Source: a virus
Strand: one strand, 5' to 3'
Virus record (IMG/VR): IMGVR_UViG_3300031952_002809
Location: 57,554-121,553 of that record
DNA length: 64,000 nt
In this document: positions 50,107 to 57,685 of the stretch, piece by piece
How positions within the stretch are numbered: position 1 is the stretch's first letter
Layout of the letters: every line of letters begins with the position of its first letter
Position numbers and translations under genes: made by a program
The notes under the pieces: generated by a model
What the model was told of the DNA's origin: nothing
What the model saw: the letters and a program-made list of their open reading frames with translations, nothing else
The model's database searches: none

Positions 50107-50182
50107 CTTTGTTTTAAAATACCGTACCAAAATTTATATAGAATTTTTTCTAAAATTCATGTGCACAACCGACTCCTGACTC

Positions 50183-50683
50183 CTATGATTCAGGTAAGTC
50201 TTCGTGCCGCTTTCTATGGCACTTCTTACACAACCATACGACATCAAGATACTTTCCTTCCTCATACGATTCATGATGGCCCTCTGGCGTGCAGGGCTTC
50301 TCACACAAGGTGCAATGGTTTGGTCTGGTAAGAGTTCCCTTCTTTAGTGCAGAGTACACAGCATTACGTGCCGCCTTATGTGCAGGGTATCTCTTCCTTT
50401 GTATAGTTAAATACCGAGCATGATCTTTTGAGATGCCCCCCTTCCAGTTATTGTTGGCCTCTCCTTTCTTTGCCCGGCCACACATTTCACGTATAACAAG
50501 TTCATCCCGTTTAATATGGCACTTCTTACATATCTTACTGAGTGATTGAGGGGAAGCATTGAAGTGCTTGCAGAGTTCATCATTGGTCATTGTATTAATC
50601 AATGATTTGAGTTCAGTGATCTCTGTCTTTGTCCAGTGCTTCTGCCCCCGAGTTCGAATTCTCAATTCAATGCCCTCAAACAT
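50183..50683 (-). CDS. HNH endonuclease
   Basis: 166 residues. The C-terminal third has HCTLCEKPC, then GHHESYEEGKYLDVVWLCKK and CHRKRH: a zinc-stabilised HNH nuclease of the kind found in phage homing genes. The N-terminal part has a helix-turn-helix (MTNDELCKHFNASPQSLS) and KKGEANNNWKGG, a common DNA-reading motif of these enzymes. It overlaps the gene upstream by 22 nt and has a weak ribosome site. Likely a free-standing homing endonuclease. Confidence 0.88.
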   Translation of the reverse strand: MFEGIELRIRTRGQKHWTKTEITELKSLINTMTNDELCKHFNASPQSLSKICKKCHIKRDELVIREMCGRAKKGEANNNWKGGISKDHARYLTIQRKRYPAHKAARNAVYSALKKGTLTRPNHCTLCEKPCTPEGHHESYEEGKYLDVVWLCKKCHRKRHEDLPES

Positions 50684-51144
50684 TTCTGGATTGGTGCAAA
50701 CCTGATGAGCTGAGCATCGTCAATCTTGATAGAGTCACCCAGAACAATCTCATCATCTTCTCGTTCAAATTGTCTGCAGAGCATAGATGCTCCCTTGCGA
50801 GTTATCTCAATAATTTGATATACTTCCACACGATCCAGCGTGTCTCTGTAACTAGCTGTCTGCATCATTCTTTTCAGTTCTTTCTCAGTTATATCTTTCG
50901 GCATAACATAACTCCATGCCTCTGATACAATGTATACTTTGTAGATTCCTTTCTCAGGTATGTATGAACAAAGAGTAGCCACCAGCCTGTCTTTCTCTTC
51001 ATCAGATCCCATGTAATCGCTGGCATCAAATACCTCCGTGCCTGCACCGGTGCACATGAATATCACAGGTACCAGGTAGCCATCATTCTTTAGATTATGT
51101 TCAATAGTGTGCTGCAATGTTTCTAGTGAGACGTCTTCTTTCAT
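50662..51144 (-). CDS. Unknown protein
   Basis: 160 residues with AAGGAGGCACT before the ATG. Beta/alpha mixture: HNLKNDGYLVPVIFMCTG at the start, VYIVSEAWSYVMP in the middle and IIEITRKGASMLCRQFERE near the end (a possible wing-helix). Similar lone proteins occur in phages without known role. Its end overlaps the HNH start. Confidence 0.58.
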   Translation of the reverse strand: MKEDVSLETLQHTIEHNLKNDGYLVPVIFMCTGAGTEVFDASDYMGSDEEKDRLVATLCSYIPEKGIYKVYIVSEAWSYVMPKDITEKELKRMMQTASYRDTLDRVEVYQIIEITRKGASMLCRQFEREDDEIVLGDSIKIDDAQLIRFAPIQKCLRALN

Positions 51145-51153
51145 AGTGCCTCC

Positions 51154-51387
51154 TTAAATGTTATACTCAACAATGAGTTCCTTGATGATAGGTACCAATT
51201 CTTCTTTATACACTTCAAAGAGTATCCCATCTGCAGTTCCTTCGTCGTGCTTAAAATCTTGATACCACTTCCATCCAGCCTTTTGAAGTTTTTCAGTCAA
51301 TCTACGAGCAACAACAATATGCATGTCTCTTGGTGCAGGGGACAATACAAAAGAAAATATAGGGATTGACCCATGCATTTCAGTCAC
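51154..51387 (-). CDS. Small protein, GTG start, unknown
   Basis: 77 residues. GTG 51387 overlaps the stop of the zinc-ribbon gene (GTGA) and lies 6 nt after AGGAG, so it is preferred to the ATG three codons later. Mixed fold with KAGWKWYQDFKHDEG and a tail KELIVEYNI, like the C-termini of the Cys family. Unrecognised. Confidence 0.58.
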   Translation of the reverse strand: MTEMHGSIPIFSFVLSPAPRDMHIVVARRLTEKLQKAGWKWYQDFKHDEGTADGILFEVYKEELVPIIKELIVEYNI

Positions 51388-51533
51388 GCTGTGCTCCTTT
51401 TTTCCTGAAAGTCTCTTCCTTTGCAGACAGAGCAGACCTTCGGTTTTGTTGCATCCGTATCCGTATGCAACGTAATAATATGACTACATTTCTTACACAC
51501 GTATTTCTTTACAGTGGGCTGATACTTCACCAT
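51384..51533 (-). CDS. 49-residue zinc ribbon protein
   Basis: First gene behind P4; TGGAGGAACTT then ATG. VCKKC near the start and VCSVC 20 residues on form a CxxC-x19-CxxC zinc ribbon, with a basic end. Short proteins of this kind often bind DNA or RNA polymerase. Below usual ORF length limits. Confidence 0.65.
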   Translation of the reverse strand: MVKYQPTVKKYVCKKCSHIITLHTDTDATKPKVCSVCKGRDFQEKRSTA

Positions 51534-51550
51534 AAGTTCCTCCATTTCAG

Positions 51551-51595
51551 ATTATATCATATGATGTATATTCTGTCAAGCATTTTATTTAAAAG
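51551..51595 (-). promoter_or_regulatory. Leftward promoter P4
   Basis: Minus strand: TTTTAAATAAAATGC box, TTGACA (51574-51579), 17 bp, TATAAT (51551-51556). The perfect palindrome ATCATATGAT (51556-51565) overlaps the -10 edge. The upstream box is less like the others. Confidence 0.85.
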
Positions 51596-51649
51596 CTTTT
51601 AAAAAGTTTTAATTAAAAACTTGATCACTGTAAATAAAAATACAAGCAG

Positions 51650-51674
51650 GGCACCAAATTTTTAGTTTGGTGCC
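51650..51674 (-). terminator. Terminator after the lipoprotein gene
   Basis: GGCACCAAA (51650-51658) pairs with TTTGGTGCC (51666-51674), 9 bp, loop of 7, followed on the minus strand by CTGCTTGTATTTTTATTT. Confidence 0.75.
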
Positions 51675-51688
51675 AAGCTTCTATTCTC

Positions 51689-52552
51689 TTACTGAAATAC
51701 GAAAGTAAAGGGTAATGTAATTGTTTCTGGAAGTCCCAGGTCAGTCCGACTGATAGCTTCATACTCATATCCAGTCATCGAGCTGGGGTCGTTTGAGCAT
51801 GCACCATTCGCCCCAGAAGATTCGTAGTAGTAGCTCTGGTATGACATCGAAGCTGTTGTCGTGGACTTACGTTTGTAAAACTGATTCTTAATTTTGTTGT
51901 ACATAACCTTGCCAATCGCAGCTTCACTTAGAATCTCATGCCTCACCCGAACTGTTCCAGTGCAGCCAGTACCTGAATAAAAAATAGGTATGTCCCCTGC
52001 TAAACTGTTGTAATGAATCTCAGTAGCATCACCACTATCAACAACACTGAATCCTACAAGAAATCCTGTTGATGTAAACAGATGATCGCTTCCAAGAGCG
52101 TAGCCAAGATAGTTCGAATTCGCATCAATGATTTTAACATAGCGGCCTTGCACCAAGATCACCCACGTACTTCCATTATAAATGTAACTATTTCCAGTCA
52201 CAGTATTGAAGTATGCTTGATTGAGTGATGGGCTTGCCGGATCACTATCGAATGAACCAAGCCATTGAATTGAAACACCATTGCTTCCATTAGAACCAGC
52301 AACACCATCCTGTGCAATCAACCGCCATGCTGTGCCATCACAGAAGTATCCAGCACCATTCGTAGTATTACGATAGGCATCATACTCATGTGTCGCGTCA
52401 CAAGCATAAGGCTCTGCGCCATAGTCACCAATCCATTCGAACCGAAGGCTATCCGGTTCACCAACCACAGATGTTGTCACCCCACCAGGAACTGCTGTGT
52501 CATCACATGCTACCCATGTGAGCACCACTAAGAGAAAGAGAAGTTTCTTCAT
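51689..52552 (-). CDS. Phage lipoprotein sharing a module with the collagen-like fibre
   Basis: 287 residues from ATG 52552 (GGAGGTACATAGT upstream). Signal peptide KKLLFLLVVLTWVAC, with Cys 16 as a likely lipidation site (Trp at -3 is unusual), then DD, which would favour inner-membrane retention in E. coli but not necessarily elsewhere. Residues about 95-140 repeat the fibre module (WLGSFDSDP, LNQAYFNT, NSYIYNGSTW). A degenerate first copy lies before it (WIGDYGAEP to WRLIAQDG). The rest is beta-rich with a GxGC Cys and a CSNDP Cys. I infer a surface or periplasmic protein made early; superinfection exclusion is one idea. Confidence 0.75.
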   Translation of the reverse strand: MKKLLFLLVVLTWVACDDTAVPGGVTTSVVGEPDSLRFEWIGDYGAEPYACDATHEYDAYRNTTNGAGYFCDGTAWRLIAQDGVAGSNGSNGVSIQWLGSFDSDPASPSLNQAYFNTVTGNSYIYNGSTWVILVQGRYVKIIDANSNYLGYALGSDHLFTSTGFLVGFSVVDSGDATEIHYNSLAGDIPIFYSGTGCTGTVRVRHEILSEAAIGKVMYNKIKNQFYKRKSTTTASMSYQSYYYESSGANGACSNDPSSMTGYEYEAISRTDLGLPETITLPFTFVFQ

Positions 52553-52618
52553 ACTATGTACCTCCATACATTGTAATTAGGTCACGACTGCCTTGCACGC
52601 AAAGCAGTCTAAAAGTAA

Positions 52619-52981
52619 TTACACAAGCTCCTCGAAGAGCGCATCTCTTGATATCTCTTTGCCACGTTCAAAGGGAAACACTGTTTCACCAAGAACGTAG
52701 AACCATTCTCCCCTGTTCTTCCGTACAACCACAGGAGAATACCGATTGATACGTTCGCTTGACAGCTTTGTCCACCAGCCGCCGTTATCAAGTATCCAGC
52801 GGTTACCAGGAAGCACTGACACGATGTCAGTGTTCCATAAGCGAACATGATACGACTCACCGTCGAAGTACAGGTATGTATTCTTGGCCAGCTTCTTTGC
52901 TTTGCAGCCATCAACCACTGCCCTGCCCTTCTTAATCATCTCAGAACACTTTTCATACGTTAAACAATTCTCGTTAAACAT
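52619..52981 (-). CDS. Small beta-rich protein, unknown
   Basis: 120 residues, ACGGAGGTAACTT then ATG. Short helical start (CLTYEKCSEMIKKGRAV), then beta strands rich in Trp (WNTDIVSVLPGNRWILDNGG). Ends FEELV, the recurring tail, although the next gene has its own ribosome site well away. Unrecognised. Confidence 0.6.
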   Translation of the reverse strand: MFNENCLTYEKCSEMIKKGRAVVDGCKAKKLAKNTYLYFDGESYHVRLWNTDIVSVLPGNRWILDNGGWWTKLSSERINRYSPVVVRKNRGEWFYVLGETVFPFERGKEISRDALFEELV

Positions 52982-52984
52982 AAG

Positions 52985-53260
52985 TTACCTCCGTAGTAAA
53001 CTTGATCTGACTCGAATTGCCGAGCCATCATACCTTGAGCATAAGTCCACCAGCTCTTTAGGTATCATGGTTACAGTAATTTCTACTGATACGTTTCGAT
53101 GTGTAAATGAACCAACCAAATTGATCGATGCAGAAATTTCCCTTGACGAGATTGACAGTCCCGTGATGTTATGCACCACGTCAGCAATCAATTCCACTGT
53201 TGGATAGATTCCAATGAAAGGAGCTATCAAGGGATTGTTGTTAATATATATTCCGTACAT
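52985..53260 (-). CDS. Small protein, unknown
   Basis: 91 residues from ATG 53260, 8 nt after GAGGG; a GTG five codons upstream overlaps that site. Amphipathic beta strands dominate (VEITVTMIPKELVDL, SAIRVRSSLLRR), with one helix in the middle. Unrecognised. Confidence 0.55.
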   Translation of the reverse strand: MYGIYINNNPLIAPFIGIYPTVELIADVVHNITGLSISSREISASINLVGSFTHRNVSVEITVTMIPKELVDLCSRYDGSAIRVRSSLLRR

Positions 53261-53280
53261 GTATGTAACCCTCACTCTAC

Positions 53281-53307
53281 AGGGCAGGGGAGTGATTCCC
53301 CTGCCCT
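53281..53307 (-). terminator. Stable hairpin between genes
   Basis: AGGGCAGGGGA (53281-53291) pairs with TCCCCTGCCCT (53297-53307), 11 bp. No T run follows on the minus strand, so it is more likely an RNA-stabilising or attenuating hairpin than a full terminator. Confidence 0.6.
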
Positions 53308-53313
53308 CTGACT

Positions 53314-53961
53314 TTACTTAGGATCACCGCTATACTTGATGAGCTCATTCACACGAGCCACATCATTCTTTTCGTAGCACAGCCGACATTCATTACAACT
53401 CTTTGCACAGTTGATCTTGATGTCAGCATGTTCACGAATGAATGGCCTTGAGTAGACACTGAATGCCTTATCAAAACCCTTTGGGAGTTTCGGCTTGAGC
53501 TCATTCAATCTGAGTGTTGAGAATACATGAATGAGATTCTTAAGCCTGATCAGACCGCCGTCACGAACGACTGCAAGATGCTTTGTCCACAAGGTAAACA
53601 TTGTTCTCGGGTTCGCTTCTGCAATCTTTACAAGATTCTTGTAGTGAACCCGATTGATTAGCTCACCGTGTGCAGAATACCTGAACACTTGCTGATTGAT
53701 GATAGGAAGCTCCCTATCTTTCAGCACGTTCTCTGACAGCACATGGTAATTGTTTACCCATGCAGTATGGCAGTTGACCTGCATCTTTTCCTTGCTCTTT
53801 GTGTAGCACGACTTGCAGATCACACCAGCACATTCACGCATCTTAAGACAGAATGGATTGATGTTTGCCGATGTGTTCAGTGACCACATCCCTTCCATCT
53901 TTCCACTCATCTCGTTTGTGATTCCGAATGATTGACCATTGAGAAGCGCACAGTGAATCAT
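53314..53961 (-). CDS. Cys-rich gp88-like phage protein
   Basis: 215 residues, ATGGAGGTAGCTTATG start. N-terminal SLNTSANINPFCLKMRECAG, then VICKSCYTKSKEK, and C-terminal INCAKSCNECRLCYEKN supply about eight Cys in CxxC-type pairs. Between them are KNLVKIAEANPRTMFTLWTK and RYSAHGELINR. This is the pattern of phage gp88-type proteins, which look like metal or Fe-S binding enzymes of unknown reaction (possibly radical chemistry). First gene behind P5. Confidence 0.72.
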   Translation of the reverse strand: MIHCALLNGQSFGITNEMSGKMEGMWSLNTSANINPFCLKMRECAGVICKSCYTKSKEKMQVNCHTAWVNNYHVLSENVLKDRELPIINQQVFRYSAHGELINRVHYKNLVKIAEANPRTMFTLWTKHLAVVRDGGLIRLKNLIHVFSTLRLNELKPKLPKGFDKAFSVYSRPFIREHADIKINCAKSCNECRLCYEKNDVARVNELIKYSGDPK

Positions 53962-53985
53962 AAGCTACCTCCATAACCTAGACGT

Positions 53986-54026
53986 ATTGTATCACAAAAA
54001 TTGTGATTTGTCAATAGCTTTTGAAA
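53986..54026 (-). promoter_or_regulatory. Leftward promoter P5
   Basis: Minus strand: TTTTCAAAAGCTA box, TTGACA (54009-54014), 17 bp, TACAAT (53986-53991). The spacer is filled by a perfect dyad, ATCACAA-AAA-TTGTGAT (53991-54007), similar in style to P8 and P9. Confidence 0.85.
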
Positions 54027-54060
54027 ATAAAATAAAATAAAATAATGGCGAGGGGGGAAA

Positions 54061-54495
54061 TTATTCCCCCAGTAATTTGTGAGTAACAACCTCCGCTAAC
54101 TCAGCACATCCATTAGTTTCTTCCAGATAGACTTCAACCAATTCTTGAATGTCTTCTTTATTAAGTGGCAAAACTTTTGTGATGTAGAGTGTCCAGTAGT
54201 CATTGCCACTAATCATAAAAGCATCACAGAACGCAGCCTTTACTTTTTTCTTCTTTGCGAACGCTTCCATTATTTCAAGGAATACTTCTTGCTCATTGTC
54301 CCGCAAAGATTCTTCAATGAAACTTTGAAACTTCTTCTCTGCAGACATCCCTTTAAATTCTTCCTTCATGTCATCACAGAATTCTTTGAAGTCATTCTTG
54401 TAAAGGCTCTTTGCAATCTTACGAAGCTCTTGATCTTCAAGAAACTCATCGAGTCCACTAGTTGTCCATGAGCAAGCATTTTGTACTGTCAACAT
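54061..54495 (-). CDS. Acidic helical protein, unknown
   Basis: 144 residues from ATG 54495 (AAGGAGGGCCT upstream); an in-frame ATG at 54555 would run through a palindrome. Helical and Glu/Lys-rich (KNDFKEFCDDMKEEFKGMS, EVFLEIMEAFAKKKKVK). Last gene of the P6 unit. Unrecognised. Confidence 0.58.
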   Translation of the reverse strand: MLTVQNACSWTTSGLDEFLEDQELRKIAKSLYKNDFKEFCDDMKEEFKGMSAEKKFQSFIEESLRDNEQEVFLEIMEAFAKKKKVKAAFCDAFMISGNDYWTLYITKVLPLNKEDIQELVEVYLEETNGCAELAEVVTHKLLGE

Positions 54496-54521
54496 AGGCC
54501 CTCCTTCCCCGGCGCCCGCGC

Positions 54522-54535
54522 CGCACAAAAGTGCG
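54522..54535. repeat. CGCACAAAAGTGCG palindrome ahead of a start codon
   Basis: Exact copy 27 nt upstream of the 54495 start on the minus strand, within an operon and inside a short G/C-rich patch. Confidence 0.85.
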
Positions 54536-54551
54536 ACACTGCACCAGGATT

Positions 54552-54875
54552 TCAAATTCTTTCTTCTACTATCTTACTCTGTATAAACTGCTGACCTTCC
54601 TCAGTCAGTCTATACAAAACTCGATACTTGTAGTAGTTGTAGTTTCTTTTACCACAACCAAGCTTGCGAACATTTCTCCAATACTGTGAACATATTGCTG
54701 GGAACGTTTCAGTTCCTTGTGTTCCACTGAATGTTACCTTGAGAAGATCACCAGTAGTAACATTGTGGGTATTTGAATAATCATATTCGGCCACAACGTA
54801 TTGCTTCTGGTTAAGCTCTTCAAGAAAGTCTCCGTCCCATTCAGGAAACGTTGCGATTCTTTTAACTCGTAGCAT
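54552..54875 (-). CDS. Small protein with LTEEG winged-helix-like end
   Basis: 107 residues, ATGGAGGTAACGTATG start. Beta-rich first half (VVAEYDYSNT, DLLKVTFSGTQGT); the end YRVLYRLTEEGQQFIQSKIV resembles YKHYRLTEAGLQYCKEQI in the gene at 61901, so the two are related at their C-termini. LTxxG is common in winged-helix DNA-binding proteins. Function unknown. Confidence 0.6.
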   Translation of the reverse strand: MLRVKRIATFPEWDGDFLEELNQKQYVVAEYDYSNTHNVTTGDLLKVTFSGTQGTETFPAICSQYWRNVRKLGCGKRNYNYYKYRVLYRLTEEGQQFIQSKIVEERI

Positions 54876-54928
54876 ACGTTACCTCCATTGACCTGTCTCA
54901 TCAGTTGCAGTAGGTCATCTCTGCAAGA

Positions 54929-54944
54929 GCATCCCGAAGGATGC
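54929..54944 (-). other. UUCG-loop hairpin downstream of a zinc ribbon gene
   Basis: GCATCC and GGATGC (54929-54934, 54939-54944) enclose CGAA, which reads UUCG on the minus-strand RNA, an extra-stable loop. No T run. Confidence 0.55.
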
Positions 54945-54950
54945 TTTCGA

Positions 54951-55103
54951 CTAGATGTCTTCTGACTTGTACGGGGAGATGTGCCTCATGCCGCAGTGAG
55001 GACAGTCATCATCACATGTACTGTCCCACTCATCCTCCCATTCAGTCTCACATTGAGGGCAGCGATAGAAGTTACGAAACCTGAGCTCCACTTCCTTTGA
55101 CAT
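54951..55103 (-). CDS. 50-residue zinc ribbon protein
   Basis: Start overlaps the stop of the gene upstream (TGATG) after GGAGGTAAG. FYRCPQCETEWEDEW then CDDDCPHCGMRH gives two CxxC pairs, a zinc ribbon with an acidic middle. Related short phage proteins are common; role unknown. Confidence 0.7.
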   Translation of the reverse strand: MSKEVELRFRNFYRCPQCETEWEDEWDSTCDDDCPHCGMRHISPYKSEDI

Positions 55104-55732
55104 CACTTACCTCCATCAAGCTTGTGATCGATAACCTCTTTCAAGGGATCGTCGAGATAGTCATTAACAATGCGAGTGACTCGACCAGCATCGGCATCAT
55201 CCAGATAGAATGATACACGCCGCCTCTCACTCACGACATTGTTTACAATCTCAATCTGTCCGGCATCTTCATCATCCTCACCTTGCCATGTGACTGTACC
55301 ATTCAGTTTGTAGCCACGAGGATCGAGAACCTTTTCTATCAAGTACTTGATCCACTCAACATACTTATAGAATTTTTCACCGCCGTCCCATTCGATTGTT
55401 TGCTTGTCCTCTTGAATAGACCATTGACACCACAATCCTGGTTGAGTCTTTGGTGGTGTGTTGTAGTCGATGATGTCCTGTGTGTGACTTTGCCCACTGT
55501 CCCCAGAATCACCAATCCAAAACTCACCTTCCACACCAAATTCTTTCTCCCATTGAGCGGCAATCTCTTTCGTCACTCTCTTAACCTTGCCGACATACAC
55601 ACGACGACCGAGCTTGCGAATGTCACGTTGCATCCTCCGAGTAGATGCAAGACCATGCAATAAATTGTAGGTCTCATCATCCACTGGCTTATCCACCCTG
55701 AAATACCCATTGAACGTGGTTGAATATCCCAT
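55103..55732 (-). CDS. Conserved phage protein (MGYSTTFNG family)
   Basis: 209 residues, GGGAGGTAATAAAGC before the ATG. It has the start MGYSTTFNGYFRVDKPVD, then RRMQRDIRKLG, GEFWIGDSG, PGLWCQWSIQEDKQTIEWDG and EKFYKYVEWIKYLIEKVL, which I recognise as a widespread phage hypothetical family of about this length. The reaction is unknown; it lacks obvious catalytic motifs. Confidence 0.75.
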   Translation of the reverse strand: MGYSTTFNGYFRVDKPVDDETYNLLHGLASTRRMQRDIRKLGRRVYVGKVKRVTKEIAAQWEKEFGVEGEFWIGDSGDSGQSHTQDIIDYNTPPKTQPGLWCQWSIQEDKQTIEWDGGEKFYKYVEWIKYLIEKVLDPRGYKLNGTVTWQGEDDEDAGQIEIVNNVVSERRRVSFYLDDADAGRVTRIVNDYLDDPLKEVIDHKLDGGK

Positions 55733-55760
55733 GCTTTATTACCTCCCAGTAATTAGGATA

Positions 55761-55786
55761 AAAAGTTGCCCTTGAGATCAAGGGCA
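55761..55786 (-). terminator. Terminator after the 55801 gene
   Basis: TGCCCTT (55767-55773) pairs with AAGGGCA (55780-55786), followed by ACTTTTTATCC on the minus strand. The stem can extend inward. It divides the P6 unit and may be leaky, as no promoter follows before 55732. Confidence 0.65.
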
Positions 55787-55800
55787 GTAATTTATCCCAA

Positions 55801-56013
55801 CTAAATCAGCTCTGCCATTGCATCAGCTTTGTGCGTCGGGTCATCTTGCAAAGCCAATGTTGCAAAGATTGTCAGACACTTGCCACATATAATGTAGATG
55901 TGCCTGTTCTTTACAAGGTGCAGATACTTTGTCCCACGCGGGACAGGCACTCCACAGTGGTCACATGCTCGACCAATTGTTTGTGCTGTCACCAATTCCG
56001 TATAACCTTTCAT
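55801..56013 (-). CDS. Small zinc-binding protein
   Basis: 70 residues, ATGGAGGTAACAGTATG start, first behind P6. RACDHCGVPVPRGTKYLHL and IICGKCLTIF form a CxxC-x27-CxxC zinc ribbon. Ends MAELI. Possibly DNA- or polymerase-binding. Confidence 0.62.
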   Translation of the reverse strand: MKGYTELVTAQTIGRACDHCGVPVPRGTKYLHLVKNRHIYIICGKCLTIFATLALQDDPTHKADAMAELI

Positions 56014-56039
56014 ACTGTTACCTCCATGTCTATTAATGT

Positions 56040-56082
56040 AGTATACCGCACTTTTGTGCGTTTGTCAATAGCTTTTTAAAAG
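56040..56082 (-). promoter_or_regulatory. Leftward promoter P6 with the 14-bp palindrome as spacer
   Basis: Minus strand: CTTTTAAAAAGCTA box, TTGACA (56063-56068), 17 bp, TATACT (56040-56045). The spacer contains CGCAC-AAAA-GTGCG (56047-56060), the same palindrome found in other gaps. A protein bound there would block polymerase, so it looks like an operator. Confidence 0.88.
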
Positions 56083-56100
56083 ATTTTTATAAATAATTGC

Positions 56101-56134
56101 AAAAAAAAGTAAAGCCCCCGTTTCCGAGGGCTTT
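56101..56134 (-). terminator. Terminator with GAAA loop
   Basis: AAAGCCCTCG, GAAA, CGGGGGCTTT on the minus strand (plus 56111-56134), then ACTTTTTTTT. It ends the P7 unit just before P6. Confidence 0.85.
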
Positions 56135-56400
56135 TAAAGGAAGAGATCGAACACTGTCCCACGTTGTTGTGGTGTTTTGGCCAGTTCCTCAAAATCTGGT
56201 TTGTCTAAGGAAAATACTCCGAAGGCAGCCCATCCAGAAATATTGTTTCGTATTATTTCTGGAAGCTTCACTACAACTTCTCTCACTGCTGTTTTCCATC
56301 GAGTGCTTTGGCAATGTTGTATGAATGTTTCTTCATTACCTAACGAGTTTGTATAAAAGATATACACCATATAATTGTATACATCTACATACTTTTTCAT
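56134..56400 (-). CDS. Small protein, unknown
   Basis: 88 residues, ATGA-coupled to the zinc-finger gene upstream, whose last codons hold GGAGGAACT. Mixed fold with KYVDVYNYMVYIFY at the start and EVVVKLPEIIRN in the middle. Unrecognised. Confidence 0.55.
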   Translation of the reverse strand: MKKYVDVYNYMVYIFYTNSLGNEETFIQHCQSTRWKTAVREVVVKLPEIIRNNISGWAAFGVFSLDKPDFEELAKTPQQRGTVFDLFL

Positions 56401-56777
56401 ACTAGTTCCTCCAGCAGTATCTCTTTGAGTTGTGGATCACTTAAAGGAATGCCCCATGCTGCATGGATGTCTATACTAGCAGGAATTGTGTTATACTTTT
56501 CACGCCACAGCTTAATAAGTTCTTCTGCTCGCCTGATTTGTACAACTACCTGCTTGAGTACCGAAGTTCCCTCTCCTTCATGTGTTGTATTTCCGCATAA
56601 AGGGCAGACATACGCATCAAAGTTTTCCTCACTGAACTCATCACTGAACTCCTCACTTACGTACACCCCATACTTATCCAGATTTGTACTGGCGTACAAG
56701 TAGTACCTCTTGTCAGGTTTCATCAGCAGTATCTTGCAATCGGGACAGATGTACAGATACATTGTTTTTTCTTTCAT
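56397..56777 (-). CDS. Zinc-binding protein with two CxxC pairs
   Basis: 126 residues, AAGGAGGTAACG then ATG. YICPDCKILLM and, 40 residues on, YVCPLCGNTTHEG form a zinc ribbon around an acidic segment (EEFSDEFSEENFD). A helical second half follows (QIRRAEELIKLWREKYN). Ends ILLEELV, whose codons contain the GGAGGAACT for the next gene. Function unknown. Confidence 0.65.
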   Translation of the reverse strand: MKEKTMYLYICPDCKILLMKPDKRYYLYASTNLDKYGVYVSEEFSDEFSEENFDAYVCPLCGNTTHEGEGTSVLKQVVVQIRRAEELIKLWREKYNTIPASIDIHAAWGIPLSDPQLKEILLEELV

Positions 56778-56802
56778 CGTTACCTCCTTATTTTAAAATA
56801 AT

Positions 56803-56837
56803 GAAAAAGAAATTGTGTGAAGTTTTTTCACACAATT
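56803..56837 (-). terminator. Intrinsic terminator after the 56868 gene
   Basis: AATTGTGTGAA (56811-56821) pairs with TTCACACAATT (56827-56837), followed by TTCTTTTTC on the minus strand. It is read before 56777, which has no promoter of its own, so some read-through is expected. Confidence 0.75.
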
Positions 56838-56867
56838 CAGTGTTAATGTTGTGCCGACTCCCTTCCC

Positions 56868-57575
56868 CTACACAAGCTCTTCAACCAGCATACTAATAAC
56901 TTCTTTGTCATCTTTTGTTACAGGGCGTAAGTTCTTCACTATCCACTGACAATGAAATCTACCCCTCTTGAAACTCTTACCATACATATAATGCTGACCT
57001 CCTCTAACCGCACTTCTTCCAGATGTTCTTCTTTTTATCATGAGCCCACGATCAGGAGAACAGTTAAGAAGATTTGTATCATACTCAAATGTGTAATACT
57101 TCCCCTTCGCATCTTTAATGAAATACAAAGAGGTACGATCGTCCTCTTTTATAACTTTTAGTTCCTTCACCATAATCTGTGCGGGAAGGACATACACATC
57201 TTTTCTATCAGAGATAGGTTGCCATTGTTCCCGTGCAATATCCTCCTCTGAAAGATTTACCCGATACACCTCAGAGAGTAACTTTCCCTTTGAGTTGAGT
57301 GCTGTTACTGTGTACGCTACTTCAAGATCACAGTACATAGAAGTAGCACACGACCGGATGTCTGTTACCTGCCAGAGTTGCCCTTTGCTACTGAATAGTT
57401 GACCCATCTTCCATGTAGCCATATCATTAACCAGCGTGAGCATTTCTTCCCGCTTCGCCCGTATTAATTCAATGGCTTGTGCTTCAGCATCGTTAGCTCG
57501 TGCTTCAGCATCTTTAATTCTGTCGTCATACGTATCCAGTATCCGCTTAAGCTCTTCTTTGTGTTCCCTTTTCAT
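56868..57575 (-). CDS. Unknown protein with N-terminal coiled coil
   Basis: 235 residues, ATGGAGGTGACGGTATG start, first behind P7. Residues 1-50 are an Ala/Glu/Lys coiled coil (RIKDAEARANDAEAQAIEL); the rest is beta-rich (FSSKGQLWQVTDIRS, RTSLYFIKDAKGKYYTFEYD) and ends MLVEELV. Two KGQ/KGK loops with aromatic residues hint at nucleic-acid contact, but no family is recognised. Confidence 0.58.
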   Translation of the reverse strand: MKREHKEELKRILDTYDDRIKDAEARANDAEAQAIELIRAKREEMLTLVNDMATWKMGQLFSSKGQLWQVTDIRSCATSMYCDLEVAYTVTALNSKGKLLSEVYRVNLSEEDIAREQWQPISDRKDVYVLPAQIMVKELKVIKEDDRTSLYFIKDAKGKYYTFEYDTNLLNCSPDRGLMIKRRTSGRSAVRGGQHYMYGKSFKRGRFHCQWIVKNLRPVTKDDKEVISMLVEELV

Positions 57576-57599
57576 ACCGTCACCTCCATTAACTTATTT

Positions 57600-57640
57600 A
57601 TTATACCATACTTTTAAAAGATTGTCAATAGCTTTTGAAA
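57600..57640 (-). promoter_or_regulatory. Leftward promoter P7
   Basis: Minus strand: TTTCAAAAGCTA box, TTGACA (57623-57628), 17 bp, TATAAT (57600-57605). The spacer contains CTTTTAAAAG (57611-57620). Two CGCAC-AAAA-GTGCG palindromes lie 60-130 bp upstream. Confidence 0.88.
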
Positions 57641-57685
57641 TATTATTTGAAATACTACTGGAGTGAATAATACAGCAGTAGGACA

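Larger units (their letters stand above)
49675..50182. other. Longest non-coding region of the window (about 500 bp)
   Basis: Holds four CGCAC-AAAA-GTGCG palindromes (49742-49913), a terminator (49960-49989) and two direct repeats with hairpin potential (50012-50106). Minus-strand frames of 78-79 codons here have no ribosome site and odd composition, so I take the region as regulatory or replication DNA. Confidence 0.55.

Noticed and set aside
41263-56865. Shared TGTTGTGCCGACTCCC at 41261 and near 56849 as a functional repeat
   Set aside because: Only two copies; one lies in the end of a coding region and the other near a terminator, so chance or local duplication cannot be separated.
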